The notes: generated by a model from the letters alone, not told the origin. A stretch of DNA of 64,000 nt from an uncultured Collinsella sp. (GCA_900541135.1 UQIG01000008.1:13703-77702); one strand, 5' to 3'. Shown: positions 24,193 through 33,363, numbered from the stretch's first letter. Program-made: numbers and translations.

Positions 24193-25776
24193 TTATGCCT
24201 CCTTATTTCGATCGAACACGATTTGTCCGTCCGACATCGTCATATCAACCGCAAGATCGCGTGCGTCGCGATAATCGAGGTCGAACACATCCCGATCGAG
24301 CACGCAGATATCGGCAAGCTTGCCAACCTCAAGCGTACCCAGCTCGTCTTCGCGCATCAGATCGTACGCGCCCCCGGCAGTCCAAGCGCGCAAGAGCTCG
24401 ACAAGCGTCAGCGTGTTGACCTCATTCACGGGCAGTCCGTCGGCGAAAAATCCGCCGCACGCGCTGTAGATTGACTCGCCCAGGCTCGGAATCAGCAGCG
24501 GCAAATCCGTGCCACAGCACACCGTGCATCCGGAATCTTCCATGCCGCGGCGATTCCAGCTGTGCAAAAGTCGTGTCTCGCCAATTTGTCGACGCATCAT
24601 CGACAGGCAATCCTCGCGCCGGTCCAGTGTCAGAATCTGCGGGTAGACCTCGCAAATTCCACCTAACTTGCCAAACTCGACGAGATCGGTCGGGTCAGAG
24701 TTCTCGAGATCGGTAATCGCATGGCGGCGAAGCATCCGTCCATGCTCGTCTCGAGGCAGCGAGGCATAGAGCGCCACGGTGCGACGAACGGCGCCATCGC
24801 CCTGGCAATGCAAGGAATATCGGAAGCCGTCAGCATCAATTGCACGCAGCTCGCTCTCAATCAGATCCCACTCTGGTTCCTCGACGACCGTCTTGCCGGC
24901 AGCGCCCGCATCGGCCGAGTCCTCATAGGGGTCAATCATCTCGGCAAGCCCCGCCCATACGCCGCGATCGGTCATACGGTTGAAGCCAGAAAAACGAACG
25001 AACGGTCCCCGGAAGCGTTCTCGTGCCTCGCGGGCATATGCCAGATTTGCACCGGCACCCACCGGCTGCGACATCATAGAGACGCGAACCGTCAGCTCAC
25101 CAGATTCCTCACGGCGAGCCATTTCGTCGGCAAAGCCGTAGTAGTCATCAAACGCCATTTCCTTGATGGCGGTAACGCCGCGCTCGTTAAGCATGCTCAT
25201 GTAGTCCGAATACCCTGCACGCACCTCGGGCAGCGCGAGGAAATCGCTCATTATGCGCCAGATCTTCTCGGCATAGCACGCCTGGGGTGTGAAGCCGTAT
25301 CGCGCACTGGCGGCAGCATTGAGAACACAGGTATCCGCGCCCGGTGTAAAGCAGACGACGGGGATATCGCCAAAACACTCGTCAAACACAGCTGCTGTAT
25401 TTGCGTTCTCGGCATCCGATGCCAACGTTTCGGGTAGGTTGTGGCCAAAAGCCGCCGCGCAATCCGGACGATCTTCTTTCCATGCACGCAAGAGCGACAC
25501 GGCCTCTTTGGCATCAGCGATGCCGGACAGATCAGGCCCCAACGTCCGCAGCGCCCAGCCTGTATAGAAGGTATGCACATCGATCAGGCCAGGCATGACG
25601 GTGCGGTCGCCCAGGTCAACTGCCTCGTCCGCCTGGGTCAAATACGAAGCTAGCTCACACTTGGTGCCAACAGCCTCAATTCGATTGCCACGGACCGCTA
25701 CGAAACCTTCAAACGGCAGGTCCCCCGTACCGGTAAAGACGCTCTTAGACGTCAGGACCGTCAAACGATCAGACAT
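24193..25776 (-). CDS. Amidohydrolase (YtcJ-like, Amidohydro_3) with an altered HxH motif
   Basis: 527 residues. The N-terminal composite beta-sandwich is followed by VMPGLIDVHTFYTGW, where most relatives have HTH, so one metal-site His is replaced by Phe. Later sites are present: SLHCQGDGAVRRTV, RRHAITDLENSDPTDLV and CCGTDLPLLIPSLGES, and the C-terminus has LGTLEVGKLADICVLDRD. It probably hydrolyses an N-acyl or peptide bond of the substrate taken up by the operon, for example to release an Amadori amino acid; this is inference. The ATG at 25776 is preferred. Confidence 0.8.
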   Translation of the reverse strand: MSDRLTVLTSKSVFTGTGDLPFEGFVAVRGNRIEAVGTKCELASYLTQADEAVDLGDRTVMPGLIDVHTFYTGWALRTLGPDLSGIADAKEAVSLLRAWKEDRPDCAAAFGHNLPETLASDAENANTAAVFDECFGDIPVVCFTPGADTCVLNAAASARYGFTPQACYAEKIWRIMSDFLALPEVRAGYSDYMSMLNERGVTAIKEMAFDDYYGFADEMARREESGELTVRVSMMSQPVGAGANLAYAREARERFRGPFVRFSGFNRMTDRGVWAGLAEMIDPYEDSADAGAAGKTVVEEPEWDLIESELRAIDADGFRYSLHCQGDGAVRRTVALYASLPRDEHGRMLRRHAITDLENSDPTDLVEFGKLGGICEVYPQILTLDRREDCLSMMRRQIGETRLLHSWNRRGMEDSGCTVCCGTDLPLLIPSLGESIYSACGGFFADGLPVNEVNTLTLVELLRAWTAGGAYDLMREDELGTLEVGKLADICVLDRDVFDLDYRDARDLAVDMTMSDGQIVFDRNKEA

Positions 25777-25785
25777 CACAACCAC

Positions 25786-27249
25786 CTACGCCGGAAGCAT
25801 GCCGGAAATGGCAGTAATGACCAAGCCAAACACGACCATGAAGATGAAGAACTTCCAAATGGTCTTCCACCATTGGCCAAACGAAATCTTAGCCACGGCA
25901 AGGCCGGCGACCGTCATACCCGCCACGGGGCTGATGGTGTTGATGGTCTGGTTGGCAAACTGGAGCGCGGTGACGGCCGCCTCGGGATTGAGGCCCATGA
26001 GCTCGGTCAGGGGGCCCATAACGGGCATGGTGAGCGCCGCCAGGCCAGAACTCGAGGGAACCAGCAAAGAGAGCAGGCCAAGGACGACATACATAAACGT
26101 GGTGTAGACGGCGGCGGGTGCACCGGCGAGCGCGGTAGCGAGCGCCTGGAGGATGGTGTCGATGATCATGCCGCCCTCGGCGATGACCAGAATACCGCGA
26201 GCGATACCGATAACGACGGCAGCGTACGCAAAGTCGGCGAGACCCTTAACGAACTCCTCTGCGATCGTCTGCTGGTCAAGGCCGCCCAGGATACCGGCAA
26301 GCAAGCCCATGCCAAGGAACACGGCGGAAATCTGATTCATGTACCAGCCCTGGGTAACAAGACCCCAGACGATAATGCCCATACCGCAAGCAAAATCGAT
26401 AAGCACAAGCTTCTGACGGATAGTGAACTCTTCCTCGATGGAGGCATCGGTCACGGAAAACTCAATACGCTTGAGCTTATCGTCCTCGTACACAATGGAC
26501 GACTCGGGGTTTTTCTTGACGCGCATGGCGTATCGCATGGCCCATGCGATACCGACGGCAGTGAAGATGACCCAAGAAACGGCGCGCAGCCACAGTTGCG
26601 GATTACCCTCGATGCCAATGATGCCTTGGGCGATCAAAACATTAAACGGGTCGATGGTCGAAGCACAATATCCCAGGTTAGGACCAAGGAAGCAGATGAT
26701 AAATGCCGTCATCGAGTCATAACCGATACCCATCATGATGGGAATGAAGATGGCATAGAACGGCAGGGCTTCCTCAGACATACCAAACGTAGTGCCGCAA
26801 ATGGACAGCAATGTCATCGTGATGGGAATGATGAGGATGTCCTTGTTCTTGAGCTTTTTAATCACACGGCTCATGCCGGCATTCAAAGCGTTGGTCTTGG
26901 TGATGATCGCGAACGATCCGCCAATCAATAAGACGAACGCAACGACGTCGGCAGCCTCTTGGATACCCTTGGTGGGCGCTTGCAGAACCGCGAAGATATC
27001 CTGGCCCAGATTGATGGTCTCGCCGGTCTCGGAATCGGTGTAGTTCTTATCGACCTGTTCATAGGTTCCAGCAACGGCGACTTCACGCTCGCCCGCCGCT
27101 GTCGAAATCGTCTTGCGCTGATACTGACCAGAGGGAACAATCCAAGTCAGGACCGCAAAGACAACGATCAGCAAGAACATGATCGTATAGACATGCGGTA
27201 ATTTGAACTTAAAACGTCTGTTTGTCTTCTTCGCCTTCGTATCTGACAT
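25786..27249 (-). CDS. YfcC-family membrane transporter
   Basis: 487 residues with about 12 hydrophobic segments, similar to the YfcC/C4-dicarboxylate-carrier (ArcD/DcuC-like) family: KLPHVYTIMFLLIVVFAVLTWIVPSG at the N-terminus, MTLLSICGTTFGMSEEALPF, GPNLGYCASTIDPFNVLIAQ and LLSLLVPSSSGLAAL. It is the first structural gene of the fructosamine operon, replacing the amino-acid permease FrlA of E. coli. The ATG at 27249 has GGAGG 5 bases upstream. Confidence 0.85.
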   Translation of the reverse strand: MSDTKAKKTNRRFKFKLPHVYTIMFLLIVVFAVLTWIVPSGQYQRKTISTAAGEREVAVAGTYEQVDKNYTDSETGETINLGQDIFAVLQAPTKGIQEAADVVAFVLLIGGSFAIITKTNALNAGMSRVIKKLKNKDILIIPITMTLLSICGTTFGMSEEALPFYAIFIPIMMGIGYDSMTAFIICFLGPNLGYCASTIDPFNVLIAQGIIGIEGNPQLWLRAVSWVIFTAVGIAWAMRYAMRVKKNPESSIVYEDDKLKRIEFSVTDASIEEEFTIRQKLVLIDFACGMGIIVWGLVTQGWYMNQISAVFLGMGLLAGILGGLDQQTIAEEFVKGLADFAYAAVVIGIARGILVIAEGGMIIDTILQALATALAGAPAAVYTTFMYVVLGLLSLLVPSSSGLAALTMPVMGPLTELMGLNPEAAVTALQFANQTINTISPVAGMTVAGLAVAKISFGQWWKTIWKFFIFMVVFGLVITAISGMLPA

Positions 27250-27291
27250 AGATACCTCCAAAGAACTCGAGACTGCATCGCATCTCGCTTC

Positions 27292-27314
27292 AACGTTTGC
27301 ACAATGCAAACGTT
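27292..27314. promoter_or_regulatory. Palindromic operator candidate upstream of the frl operon
   Basis: A perfect 9-bp inverted repeat AACGTTTGC-N5-GCAAACGTT, 42 bases upstream of the transporter start. It is the only strong dyad in the region and may bind the adjacent GntR/HutC regulator or a LacI-type protein. Confidence 0.55.
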
Positions 27315-27419
27315 CTATGACGTCCCATAGATTACCAGCAGCTTTTCCCTTCATCAAGATAATTTCAAACTGATTGCCGCAACGCGGTTGAACGGTCGCG
27401 TTTGCGCCGTGAACGGTAT

Positions 27420-27455
27420 GGAAACGCCCGGTGAGATGATCCACCGGGCGTTTCC
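27420..27455 (-). terminator. Terminator of the GntR-family regulator gene
   Basis: Perfect 14-bp stem GGAAACGCCCGGTG with its complement and 8-base loop, 12 bases after the regulator stop. No T-run. Confidence 0.65.
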
Positions 27456-27467
27456 ATTCGCAATGTC

Positions 27468-28211
27468 CTAGATGTCAAAAACGTAGCGAGACCCAACGAT
27501 CCGCTGACGACCGATGATAAACGGCCGCCGCTGCTCATCGAAAAAGAAGGCTTCCATATAAAACAAGGGTTCGCCAACGGGAACTGCCAACAGTCGAGCG
27601 ACCTCGGGCGACGCGCACGCGATCTCGAGCGTGCACGGGTCGGTAAACGCGGGCGTGCGGCCCGTCCGGTTGCGCACGAACTCAAAAATGGATTGGTTAG
27701 ATAGAGGTGCCGTTGATAGATAAGCGTTGTCCTCGTAAACGTATATGTTGTTCTCGAGCATGACGGGGACTCCATCGGCAGTACGCACACGCTCAACGCA
27801 AATCAAATCAGTTCCAACGGGAACACCAAAGAACTGCGCTTCGGTGGAATCCGCCGGCAGTATCTTCCTCGAAATGACGCACGCCCCCGGCTCCATTCCG
27901 TTAACGCGGCATGCGTCCGAAAAACTCTGGACGTCATCCTTCTGGCGAATCTTACGCTTAAGCTTGGGAGCATTGACGAACGTGCCTTTCCCCTGTCGCT
28001 TCGTTAGATAGCCCTGCTGGACGAGCTCCTCAATAGCGCGTCGCACGGTAACGCGGCCAACTTTATAGCTCTCAGCCAATTCGAATTCGTTGGGTATCCG
28101 CGCCCCTGCCTTGTAGGCGCCGGAGTTGATTTCGTTTTTAATGATATCAATAACCTGTTGGTACAGCGGTATCGCTGCTTTACCGTCAGTTAGCCCTTCA
28201 GTCGGTGGCAT
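27468..28211 (-). CDS. GntR/HutC-family regulator (FrlR-like)
   Basis: 247 residues: N-terminal winged helix (IPLYQQVIDIIKNEI, ARIPNEFELAESYKVGRVTV, GYLTKRQGKGTFV) and a C-terminal UTRA ligand domain (LICVERVRTADGVPVMLENN, QSIFEFVRNR). It is placed directly upstream of the fructosamine operon on the same strand, as FrlR is in other bacteria. The ligand is likely a phosphorylated Amadori product; this is by analogy. Confidence 0.85.
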   Translation of the reverse strand: MPPTEGLTDGKAAIPLYQQVIDIIKNEINSGAYKAGARIPNEFELAESYKVGRVTVRRAIEELVQQGYLTKRQGKGTFVNAPKLKRKIRQKDDVQSFSDACRVNGMEPGACVISRKILPADSTEAQFFGVPVGTDLICVERVRTADGVPVMLENNIYVYEDNAYLSTAPLSNQSIFEFVRNRTGRTPAFTDPCTLEIACASPEVARLLAVPVGEPLFYMEAFFFDEQRRPFIIGRQRIVGSRYVFDI

Positions 28212-28241
28212 ATACCCTCTCCCAGCACAATTAAGTCTAAA

Positions 28242-28278
28242 GCGGGCTCAAGGGCATTCAACAAGCCCTTAAGCCCGC
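28242..28278 (-). terminator. Terminator of the HAD hydrolase gene
   Basis: Arms GCGGGCTCAAGGGC and GCCCTTAAGCCCGC (one mismatch) with a 9-base loop, about 85 bases after the stop at 28362. Confidence 0.55.
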
Positions 28279-28361
28279 ATTAGCATAAAGTATGCTTGCT
28301 GCCGCACCAAAATGTCGGCTATTTACTCATCAGACCCGAAAAACGCGCAACTACCGCGCTC

Positions 28362-29021
28362 CTAAGAAAGCGTGAGCAGCTCCGGCAGCTGGTCGATAAT
28401 CTTGTCCGCGGCATCCTGGCTAAAGCCAAAGCGCTCCTCGCGCTTGGCAATGACTGTCAGGCCGGCTCGCTTGCCGGCAGTGATGCCAGGCACCGAATCC
28501 TCAACGCAGCAGCAGCGATTCGCGGGCAGCCCCAGCAGGTCCAGCGCATGCAGGTAGATGTCGGGCTCGGGCTTGCTCTCCTTAAACTGCTCGCCGCTCA
28601 CCACATACTCAAAGGCATCCGACAGCCCGCATGCGTTGAGCACTTCCTCGATGCTATCCATGGGAGACGAGCTGGCAAGCGCCACGCGAACGCCGCGGCG
28701 CGGCAGCTCTCGAATCGTATCCACGGCGCCTGGGTTAATCAAAGCCTGATAGTCGCGCGGACGCTTATGCGCCCATTCGTCCCAACGGGCCAACGCTTCC
28801 TCGCCAGTAAAATGCCCCTTACCGGCGCGCTCAAACCAATCGACCAGCATATGCAGGAAGAACTGGTGCGAAGTACCGACCTGCCCGTTCAACTCCTCTT
28901 GAGTCAGATTAAGCCCAAGTTCCTTGGCAAACGCGGCAGTCTCGCCCAGGTAGTAATACTCGGTATCGACAATGACGCCGTCCATGTCAAAGATAACGGC
29001 GTCGAACGGAAATGCGGACAC
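28362..29021 (-). CDS. HAD-superfamily hydrolase (subfamily IA, beta-phosphoglucomutase-like)
   Basis: 219 residues. Motif I FDMDGVIVDTEYYY, motif II LASSSPMDSIEEVL, motif III KPEPDIYLHAL and motif IV CVEDSVPGITAGKRAG. The helical cap lies between I and II. Candidates are beta-phosphoglucomutase or a sugar-phosphate phosphatase. The start is a GTG at 29021 with GGGAGG 5 bases upstream; the 16 preceding codons of the open frame lack a site. Confidence 0.85.
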   Translation of the reverse strand: MSAFPFDAVIFDMDGVIVDTEYYYLGETAAFAKELGLNLTQEELNGQVGTSHQFFLHMLVDWFERAGKGHFTGEEALARWDEWAHKRPRDYQALINPGAVDTIRELPRRGVRVALASSSPMDSIEEVLNACGLSDAFEYVVSGEQFKESKPEPDIYLHALDLLGLPANRCCCVEDSVPGITAGKRAGLTVIAKREERFGFSQDAADKIIDQLPELLTLS

Positions 29022-29085
29022 GGCACCCTCCCTAACAAAAGGACGCCCGCGAGTAGGCGCCCGAACCATGCATTAATCGGCGATT

Positions 29086-29928
29086 CTAACCCAGTAGCTT
29101 ATCCAGCGCCACCGCAATACCATCTTCGTTGTTATTGGCGGTCACCATCTGGGCCACGGCCTTAACCTCATCGATGGCGTTTCCCATGGCAACACCGGTG
29201 CCGGCCCACTCAATCATAGACTTGTCGTTCTGGCCGTCGCCAAACGATACGACCTCGCTGGCATCGATGCCGAGCTTGGGCAGGGCACCCTCGAGCGCGC
29301 GGGCCTTGTCGATACCGCGCGCCGTGTACTCAAAGTACCAGTCGGCCGTAAACATGCCCGAAAGCGTCTGGGTAAAGGGCGCATACATCTCCTCGTAATG
29401 CGCCTGCAGGTAGGCCGGGTCGCCCGCCGTCAGCAGCTTGTCCACGGGATAAGCATCAGCGACCTCATGCAAGCTCTCGACCTCGCGGATCTTAAGGTCG
29501 CACGCATCGCGCTCGTATTTGACGATGTTTTTCTGCGAGCCATCCGGCAGCGTAATCATGCAGCGGTACGAATCTTCGACATGCAGATCGCGACCGAGCG
29601 AAATCATAGGGATCACGTCAAAATTACGCAGGTGATCAATCAGACGGTGCAGTTCGTCAGCTGGCATGGCCTGGTCAAAAAGGACCTCATCGGTCTGAGC
29701 GTCGACCACATGCGCGCCATTGAAAGCGACTAGCAGACCGTCATGGTTTTGGAGGTCGAGCTCCTGTGCCAGAGCATGTAGCCCCCATGCGGGACGGCCC
29801 GAAGCCAAGATGAGCTTAATGCCCGATTCCTGCGCCGCGAGCAGCTTCTCGCGCGTACGCGGGCTGATCACCTTCTGATCGTTGGTAAGCGTACCGTCGA
29901 TATCCATTGCGATGGCTTTAATTGCCAT
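29086..29928 (-). CDS. Cof-type HAD-IIB phosphatase
   Basis: 280 residues. Motif I AMDIDGTLTNDQK, ILASGRPAWG, and the C-terminal VVSFGDGQNDKSMIEWAGTGVAMGNA are the HAD-IIB (Cof/YkrA) hallmarks, with the C2 cap between. Likely a cytosolic sugar-phosphate or nucleotide-intermediate phosphatase. It is followed by the other HAD gene on the same strand. Confidence 0.88.
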   Translation of the reverse strand: MAIKAIAMDIDGTLTNDQKVISPRTREKLLAAQESGIKLILASGRPAWGLHALAQELDLQNHDGLLVAFNGAHVVDAQTDEVLFDQAMPADELHRLIDHLRNFDVIPMISLGRDLHVEDSYRCMITLPDGSQKNIVKYERDACDLKIREVESLHEVADAYPVDKLLTAGDPAYLQAHYEEMYAPFTQTLSGMFTADWYFEYTARGIDKARALEGALPKLGIDASEVVSFGDGQNDKSMIEWAGTGVAMGNAIDEVKAVAQMVTANNNEDGIAVALDKLLG

Positions 29929-30417
29929 ATGTGCCTCCTTGCATCGTTTTTATCGCGCACTATCTTATCCGAGCCGGGGCACGTTCGCACAGCGCGCGTA
30001 TGACGGTTGCAAAACCACCCCATTTGAAACAAAGGCAAAAAAGTACTTGCAAAGACGCGTTCCGACATATAAGTTGATAAAAGACCGCCGTTGCGGTTTT
30101 AAGTAGATCGAGCATATGAAGTTTGAGTTTTAGCGTGTAAGAAAAGGAAGATCGGCAAAGTACAACCCCAAACGCAATGACAACTTAATGAGGTAACTGC
30201 CACATGTGAGGCACCCAGGGCATTGCTGTCTCGATTTTGAGCACGATGCCTTCCGCCTTGCATGGGCCGTTCCATCCCACCCCTGCAGCAACTGCCTCAC
30301 GGGCTCATTGAAAACCGCATAGCACCCCAACGTCAGCACATCACCCACGGCAAGCACATCACTCACGACAACCAACACATCAACAAACAGCACGAACATC
30401 AACCGATTGGAGAAGCT
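29929..30417. other. 489-base intergenic region without a gene
   Basis: No supportable coding frame. On the plus strand TACTTG-18-TATAAG (around 30043-30072) is a possible promoter, followed by a short hairpin (ACCGC-CGTT-GCGGT with TTTT after it, near 30088) and then a C- and A-rich leader of about 300 bases before the gene at 30418. Confidence 0.4.
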
Positions 30418-31308
30418 ATGACAAACCACCGCGCTGAAGACGGCGATAAGAAAAGCATTCTGGATGCCCGAATTGAGCGAGCATATGCAAACGAATATGA
30501 CGCCGCCTTTGCCGCCGCGACCATCAAGAACTACGCGTCGCTACCGCTCGCGACGATCTTGGCCGACCACCCTCAACTGCTGAAGCGCTGCACAAAGATC
30601 ATGGGCGACCCCGACATTCGCAAGCTGACAGACCCCTATGCCCCAAAACGCGACAACGATTCGTGCGTTCTTACCGTAGGCTGCCTAGCCCATATGCTTA
30701 CGGCGCTCGACACGAAACTCAAGCTCGAATGGGAACCCGACGAGCGTCATGAACTCGAAAGCAAGCGGAACACTCTGCGCACCGCACTGTTCCTTCCGTT
30801 GGACGGCCTCAAGCGCTGCAACGTCGAGCTCAATACACAGGCGCGGCAAAAGCCCGGGACCACGGGGCAGAAAACTCCAAGACCCCATGCGGCCATCGTC
30901 GACCGCAACCGATATAACCGCATGACCGCGCACTTTTCCGCCGAGGGAGCAGCCATAAGGACGCTGATCGACCTGCTGTGCCTCCTGAGCATCAACGAGC
31001 TATTTGAGGGCTATCTCGCCCTTGTTCCCGCGACGGCACCCAAGTCGGTAGCAAAGATCATCGAGACCTGCAGACGCCAGTTTGAGCGCCATCGCAATGG
31101 CAGCGAGATGAACGCCAGCATCGCGCAGTACTACGCGGCTCATTACAAAAATGACGGATGTGCCCCTGTCGAGCATCAGCTGCGGCTCGCCTACACCACG
31201 CCCGCCGCAACGCTCCATCGCTTCGGAGCCCTTGGCGCTTGCGAGCCGCACGAACAGGCAGTCTGCCCCACAACCGAGCTCGATCTCAGGCTCGGACGAA
31301 CCCTGTAG
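30418..31308 (+). CDS. Unknown protein, first gene of the ClpP-VirD4 module
   Basis: 296 residues, soluble, mixed charge. I do not recognise a family. Features: an N-terminal helical region (ILDARIERAYANEYDAAFAA), LTVGCLAHMLTALDTKLKLEWEPDERHELE, and a helical central stretch IRTLIDLLCLLSINELFEGYLALV. The ATG at 30418 has GGAG 5 bases upstream; the open frame upstream is not supported. It is 63 bases from the ClpP-like gene on the same strand, so probably one operon. Confidence 0.65.
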   Translation: MTNHRAEDGDKKSILDARIERAYANEYDAAFAAATIKNYASLPLATILADHPQLLKRCTKIMGDPDIRKLTDPYAPKRDNDSCVLTVGCLAHMLTALDTKLKLEWEPDERHELESKRNTLRTALFLPLDGLKRCNVELNTQARQKPGTTGQKTPRPHAAIVDRNRYNRMTAHFSAEGAAIRTLIDLLCLLSINELFEGYLALVPATAPKSVAKIIETCRRQFERHRNGSEMNASIAQYYAAHYKNDGCAPVEHQLRLAYTTPAATLHRFGALGACEPHEQAVCPTTELDLRLGRTL

Positions 31309-31371
31309 CCCGCCAGCCCCTCCGCGGGCAACAATCCTATTCCACAACACAACCAACAGAAAGGAGTCCTC

Positions 31372-31989
31372 ATGGACACCAATCATTCCCCCATCATCAG
31401 CCCCCTCACCATGCGTGAATCCGCCCGAGGTATCACGCTCACCAGCATTTACGATGAGATGCTCGCCCGTCGCGAGCTCTCCGTCATGGGAAACATCGAA
31501 ACCCCGATGGCCCACGACCTATGCCAGCAGATCCGCCTGCTCGATGCCACCGACCCCAGCCGCCCCATCACCATATTTGTCGCCAGCGCCGGCGGAAGCG
31601 TGCGATCGGGTCTTGCGATCTATGACGCCATGCGCCTCGCATCGTGCCCCATCCGCACCGTCTGCCTGGAATTCGCCGCGTCCATGGGTGCCGTGATCTT
31701 TATGGGCGGCGACGATCGCCGTATGGCGCCCCATGCAGAGCTCATGATTCACGACCCGCTGATCCCCCAGGGGGCAGGCGGCTCGGCACTTGCGCTACAG
31801 GAAACCAGCCGGCGTCTCATGCAGACCCGCAAGACCCTCACGCAAATCCTCTCGGACCGCAGCGGCCTCACGCCCAAGCGCATCCAGTCCCTCACTGCAA
31901 AAGACACCTACCTTTCGGCCGAGCGCGCCGTCGAGCTCGGCTTTGCCCACGAAATCCTCTCGACCACCAAGGAGGTCGCCCATGTCTAA
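31372..31989 (+). CDS. ClpP-like serine protease
   Basis: 205 residues, ClpP/crotonase fold. The catalytic triad is intact: Ser104 in FAASMGAVIF, His127 in ELMIHDPL and Asp178 in AKDTYLSAERAVELGF. The oxyanion loop reads ASAGGSVRSGLAIYD. It is more divergent than housekeeping ClpP and sits with a VirD4-like ATPase rather than ClpX; the two genes overlap by 8 bases. The ATG has AAAGGAG upstream. Likely a specialised ClpP, perhaps working with the neighbour ATPase. Confidence 0.85.
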   Translation: MDTNHSPIISPLTMRESARGITLTSIYDEMLARRELSVMGNIETPMAHDLCQQIRLLDATDPSRPITIFVASAGGSVRSGLAIYDAMRLASCPIRTVCLEFAASMGAVIFMGGDDRRMAPHAELMIHDPLIPQGAGGSALALQETSRRLMQTRKTLTQILSDRSGLTPKRIQSLTAKDTYLSAERAVELGFAHEILSTTKEVAHV

Positions 31990-33286
31990 CCTCGCCAGCC
32001 GCCTCGCCGCATCTGAGTCCGCATCGTCCACCATCCTCGCCAAGGATCGAACGCTTTCCTGCGACACCCGCCAAACGGGACTCAACAACAACGCACTTGT
32101 GATCGGCCCCTCGGGAGCCGGCAAGACCCGAAACGTCCTCAAGCCCAACCTGCTGCAAATGAACGCAAGCTACATCGTGCTCGACACCAAAGGCACGCTC
32201 TGTCGCGAAGTGGGACCCGTGCTGGCAGCCCACGGCTACCGCGTGCAATGTCTCAACTTCGCCGACCTCAACACCGTCCCGGCCCTTGCGCCCGGCATCG
32301 AGCGCTGCGGCTACAACCCCCTGAGGCACATTCGCCGCAAGGCGGACGGCAGGCCCAACCAGCAGGACATCCTCTCGGTGGCAAAGGCCATCTGCCCCAT
32401 CGAGGACAACAACCAGCCTTTTTGGGATCATGCGGCGGCAAACCTGCTGTCGTGTCTTATCGCCTACGTCACCGAACAGCTACCCGCCGACGAGCAGACG
32501 ATCAGCTCGGTCATCAAGCTGATCGAGCACCTGCAGGACGGTGCCACGGGTCGATTGTTTGGCGACCTGATCACGATCGACCCCCAAAGCTATGCCCTCT
32601 CGCTATGGCGGCGCTACGCCATTACGCAAAATGCCGAGCGCATGCACGCGAGCATCGTCGGCATCCTTGCCGAAAAGGTCATGTGTCTGGGATTCGACGG
32701 TGCGGCACAGCTCTATCGTGAGTGTCATCAGGTGGACTTCGCTTCCATGGGACACACCCCCTGCGCCCTGTTTGTAACCGTGAGCGATATTGACCGCAAT
32801 CTCGATCCGCTGACCGGCCTCTTTATTTCGCAGGCGTTTATGGGCCTCATTCGTGAGGCCGATAGGCAGCCCGACGGCAGCCTGCCCGTGCCCGTGCGCT
32901 TTATGCTCGATGACTTCGCAAATCTGCAGATCCCCCAGATCGACAACGTGCTCTCGATTATCCGAAGTCGCAACATCTGGGCAACGCTGCTGCTGCAGTC
33001 GACCAACCAGCTCGATGCGCTCTATGGCGAGGCACGCGCACGCTCCGTCATGGGCAACTGCGACACACATCTGGTGCTGGCGTTCCAGGATCCCGAGAGT
33101 GCCCGGGTGTTTTCCGACCGCGCCGACGCGCTGCCCAGCACGCTCATGGCGACGCCGATCGATCGCTCGTGGCTCTTTGTGCGCGGTCGCACTCCCGAAC
33201 AGGTCGAGCGCTTTAGGCTCGAAGACCATCCGCTCTACGGGGAGCTGCCCGAGGCGCAGCGAGACCATGCGGAGGCCGAGATCTAG
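31982..33286 (+). CDS. VirD4/TraG-like ATPase lacking the membrane anchor
   Basis: 434 residues. Walker A GPSGAGKT at residues 42-49, IVLDTKGTLCREVG, and Walker B-like FMLDDFANL followed by IPQIDNVLSIIRSRNIWATL and LQSTNQL, the classic coupling-protein pattern. Typical TraG/VirD4 proteins are over 550 residues with two N-terminal transmembrane helices; here the protein starts almost at Walker A, so it is soluble. No relaxase or type IV secretion genes are nearby. The start is the ATG at 31982 with AAGGAGG, coupled to the ClpP stop. Confidence 0.85.
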   Translation: MSNLASRLAASESASSTILAKDRTLSCDTRQTGLNNNALVIGPSGAGKTRNVLKPNLLQMNASYIVLDTKGTLCREVGPVLAAHGYRVQCLNFADLNTVPALAPGIERCGYNPLRHIRRKADGRPNQQDILSVAKAICPIEDNNQPFWDHAAANLLSCLIAYVTEQLPADEQTISSVIKLIEHLQDGATGRLFGDLITIDPQSYALSLWRRYAITQNAERMHASIVGILAEKVMCLGFDGAAQLYRECHQVDFASMGHTPCALFVTVSDIDRNLDPLTGLFISQAFMGLIREADRQPDGSLPVPVRFMLDDFANLQIPQIDNVLSIIRSRNIWATLLLQSTNQLDALYGEARARSVMGNCDTHLVLAFQDPESARVFSDRADALPSTLMATPIDRSWLFVRGRTPEQVERFRLEDHPLYGELPEAQRDHAEAEI

Positions 33287-33363
33287 GCGCAGGGTTCTCG
33301 CGGCGCGCGGCGCCCCAGCGATGTTCCACAAAGGCCGTGCGCCCCGGGACTACGGCAAAGCAA

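Noticed and set aside
30043..30130. Possible CRISPR-like or tracrRNA-like sequence upstream of the ClpP-VirD4 module
   Set aside because: Contains GTTTTAAG and GTTTTAG runs but no repeat unit, no spacer pattern and no cas gene.
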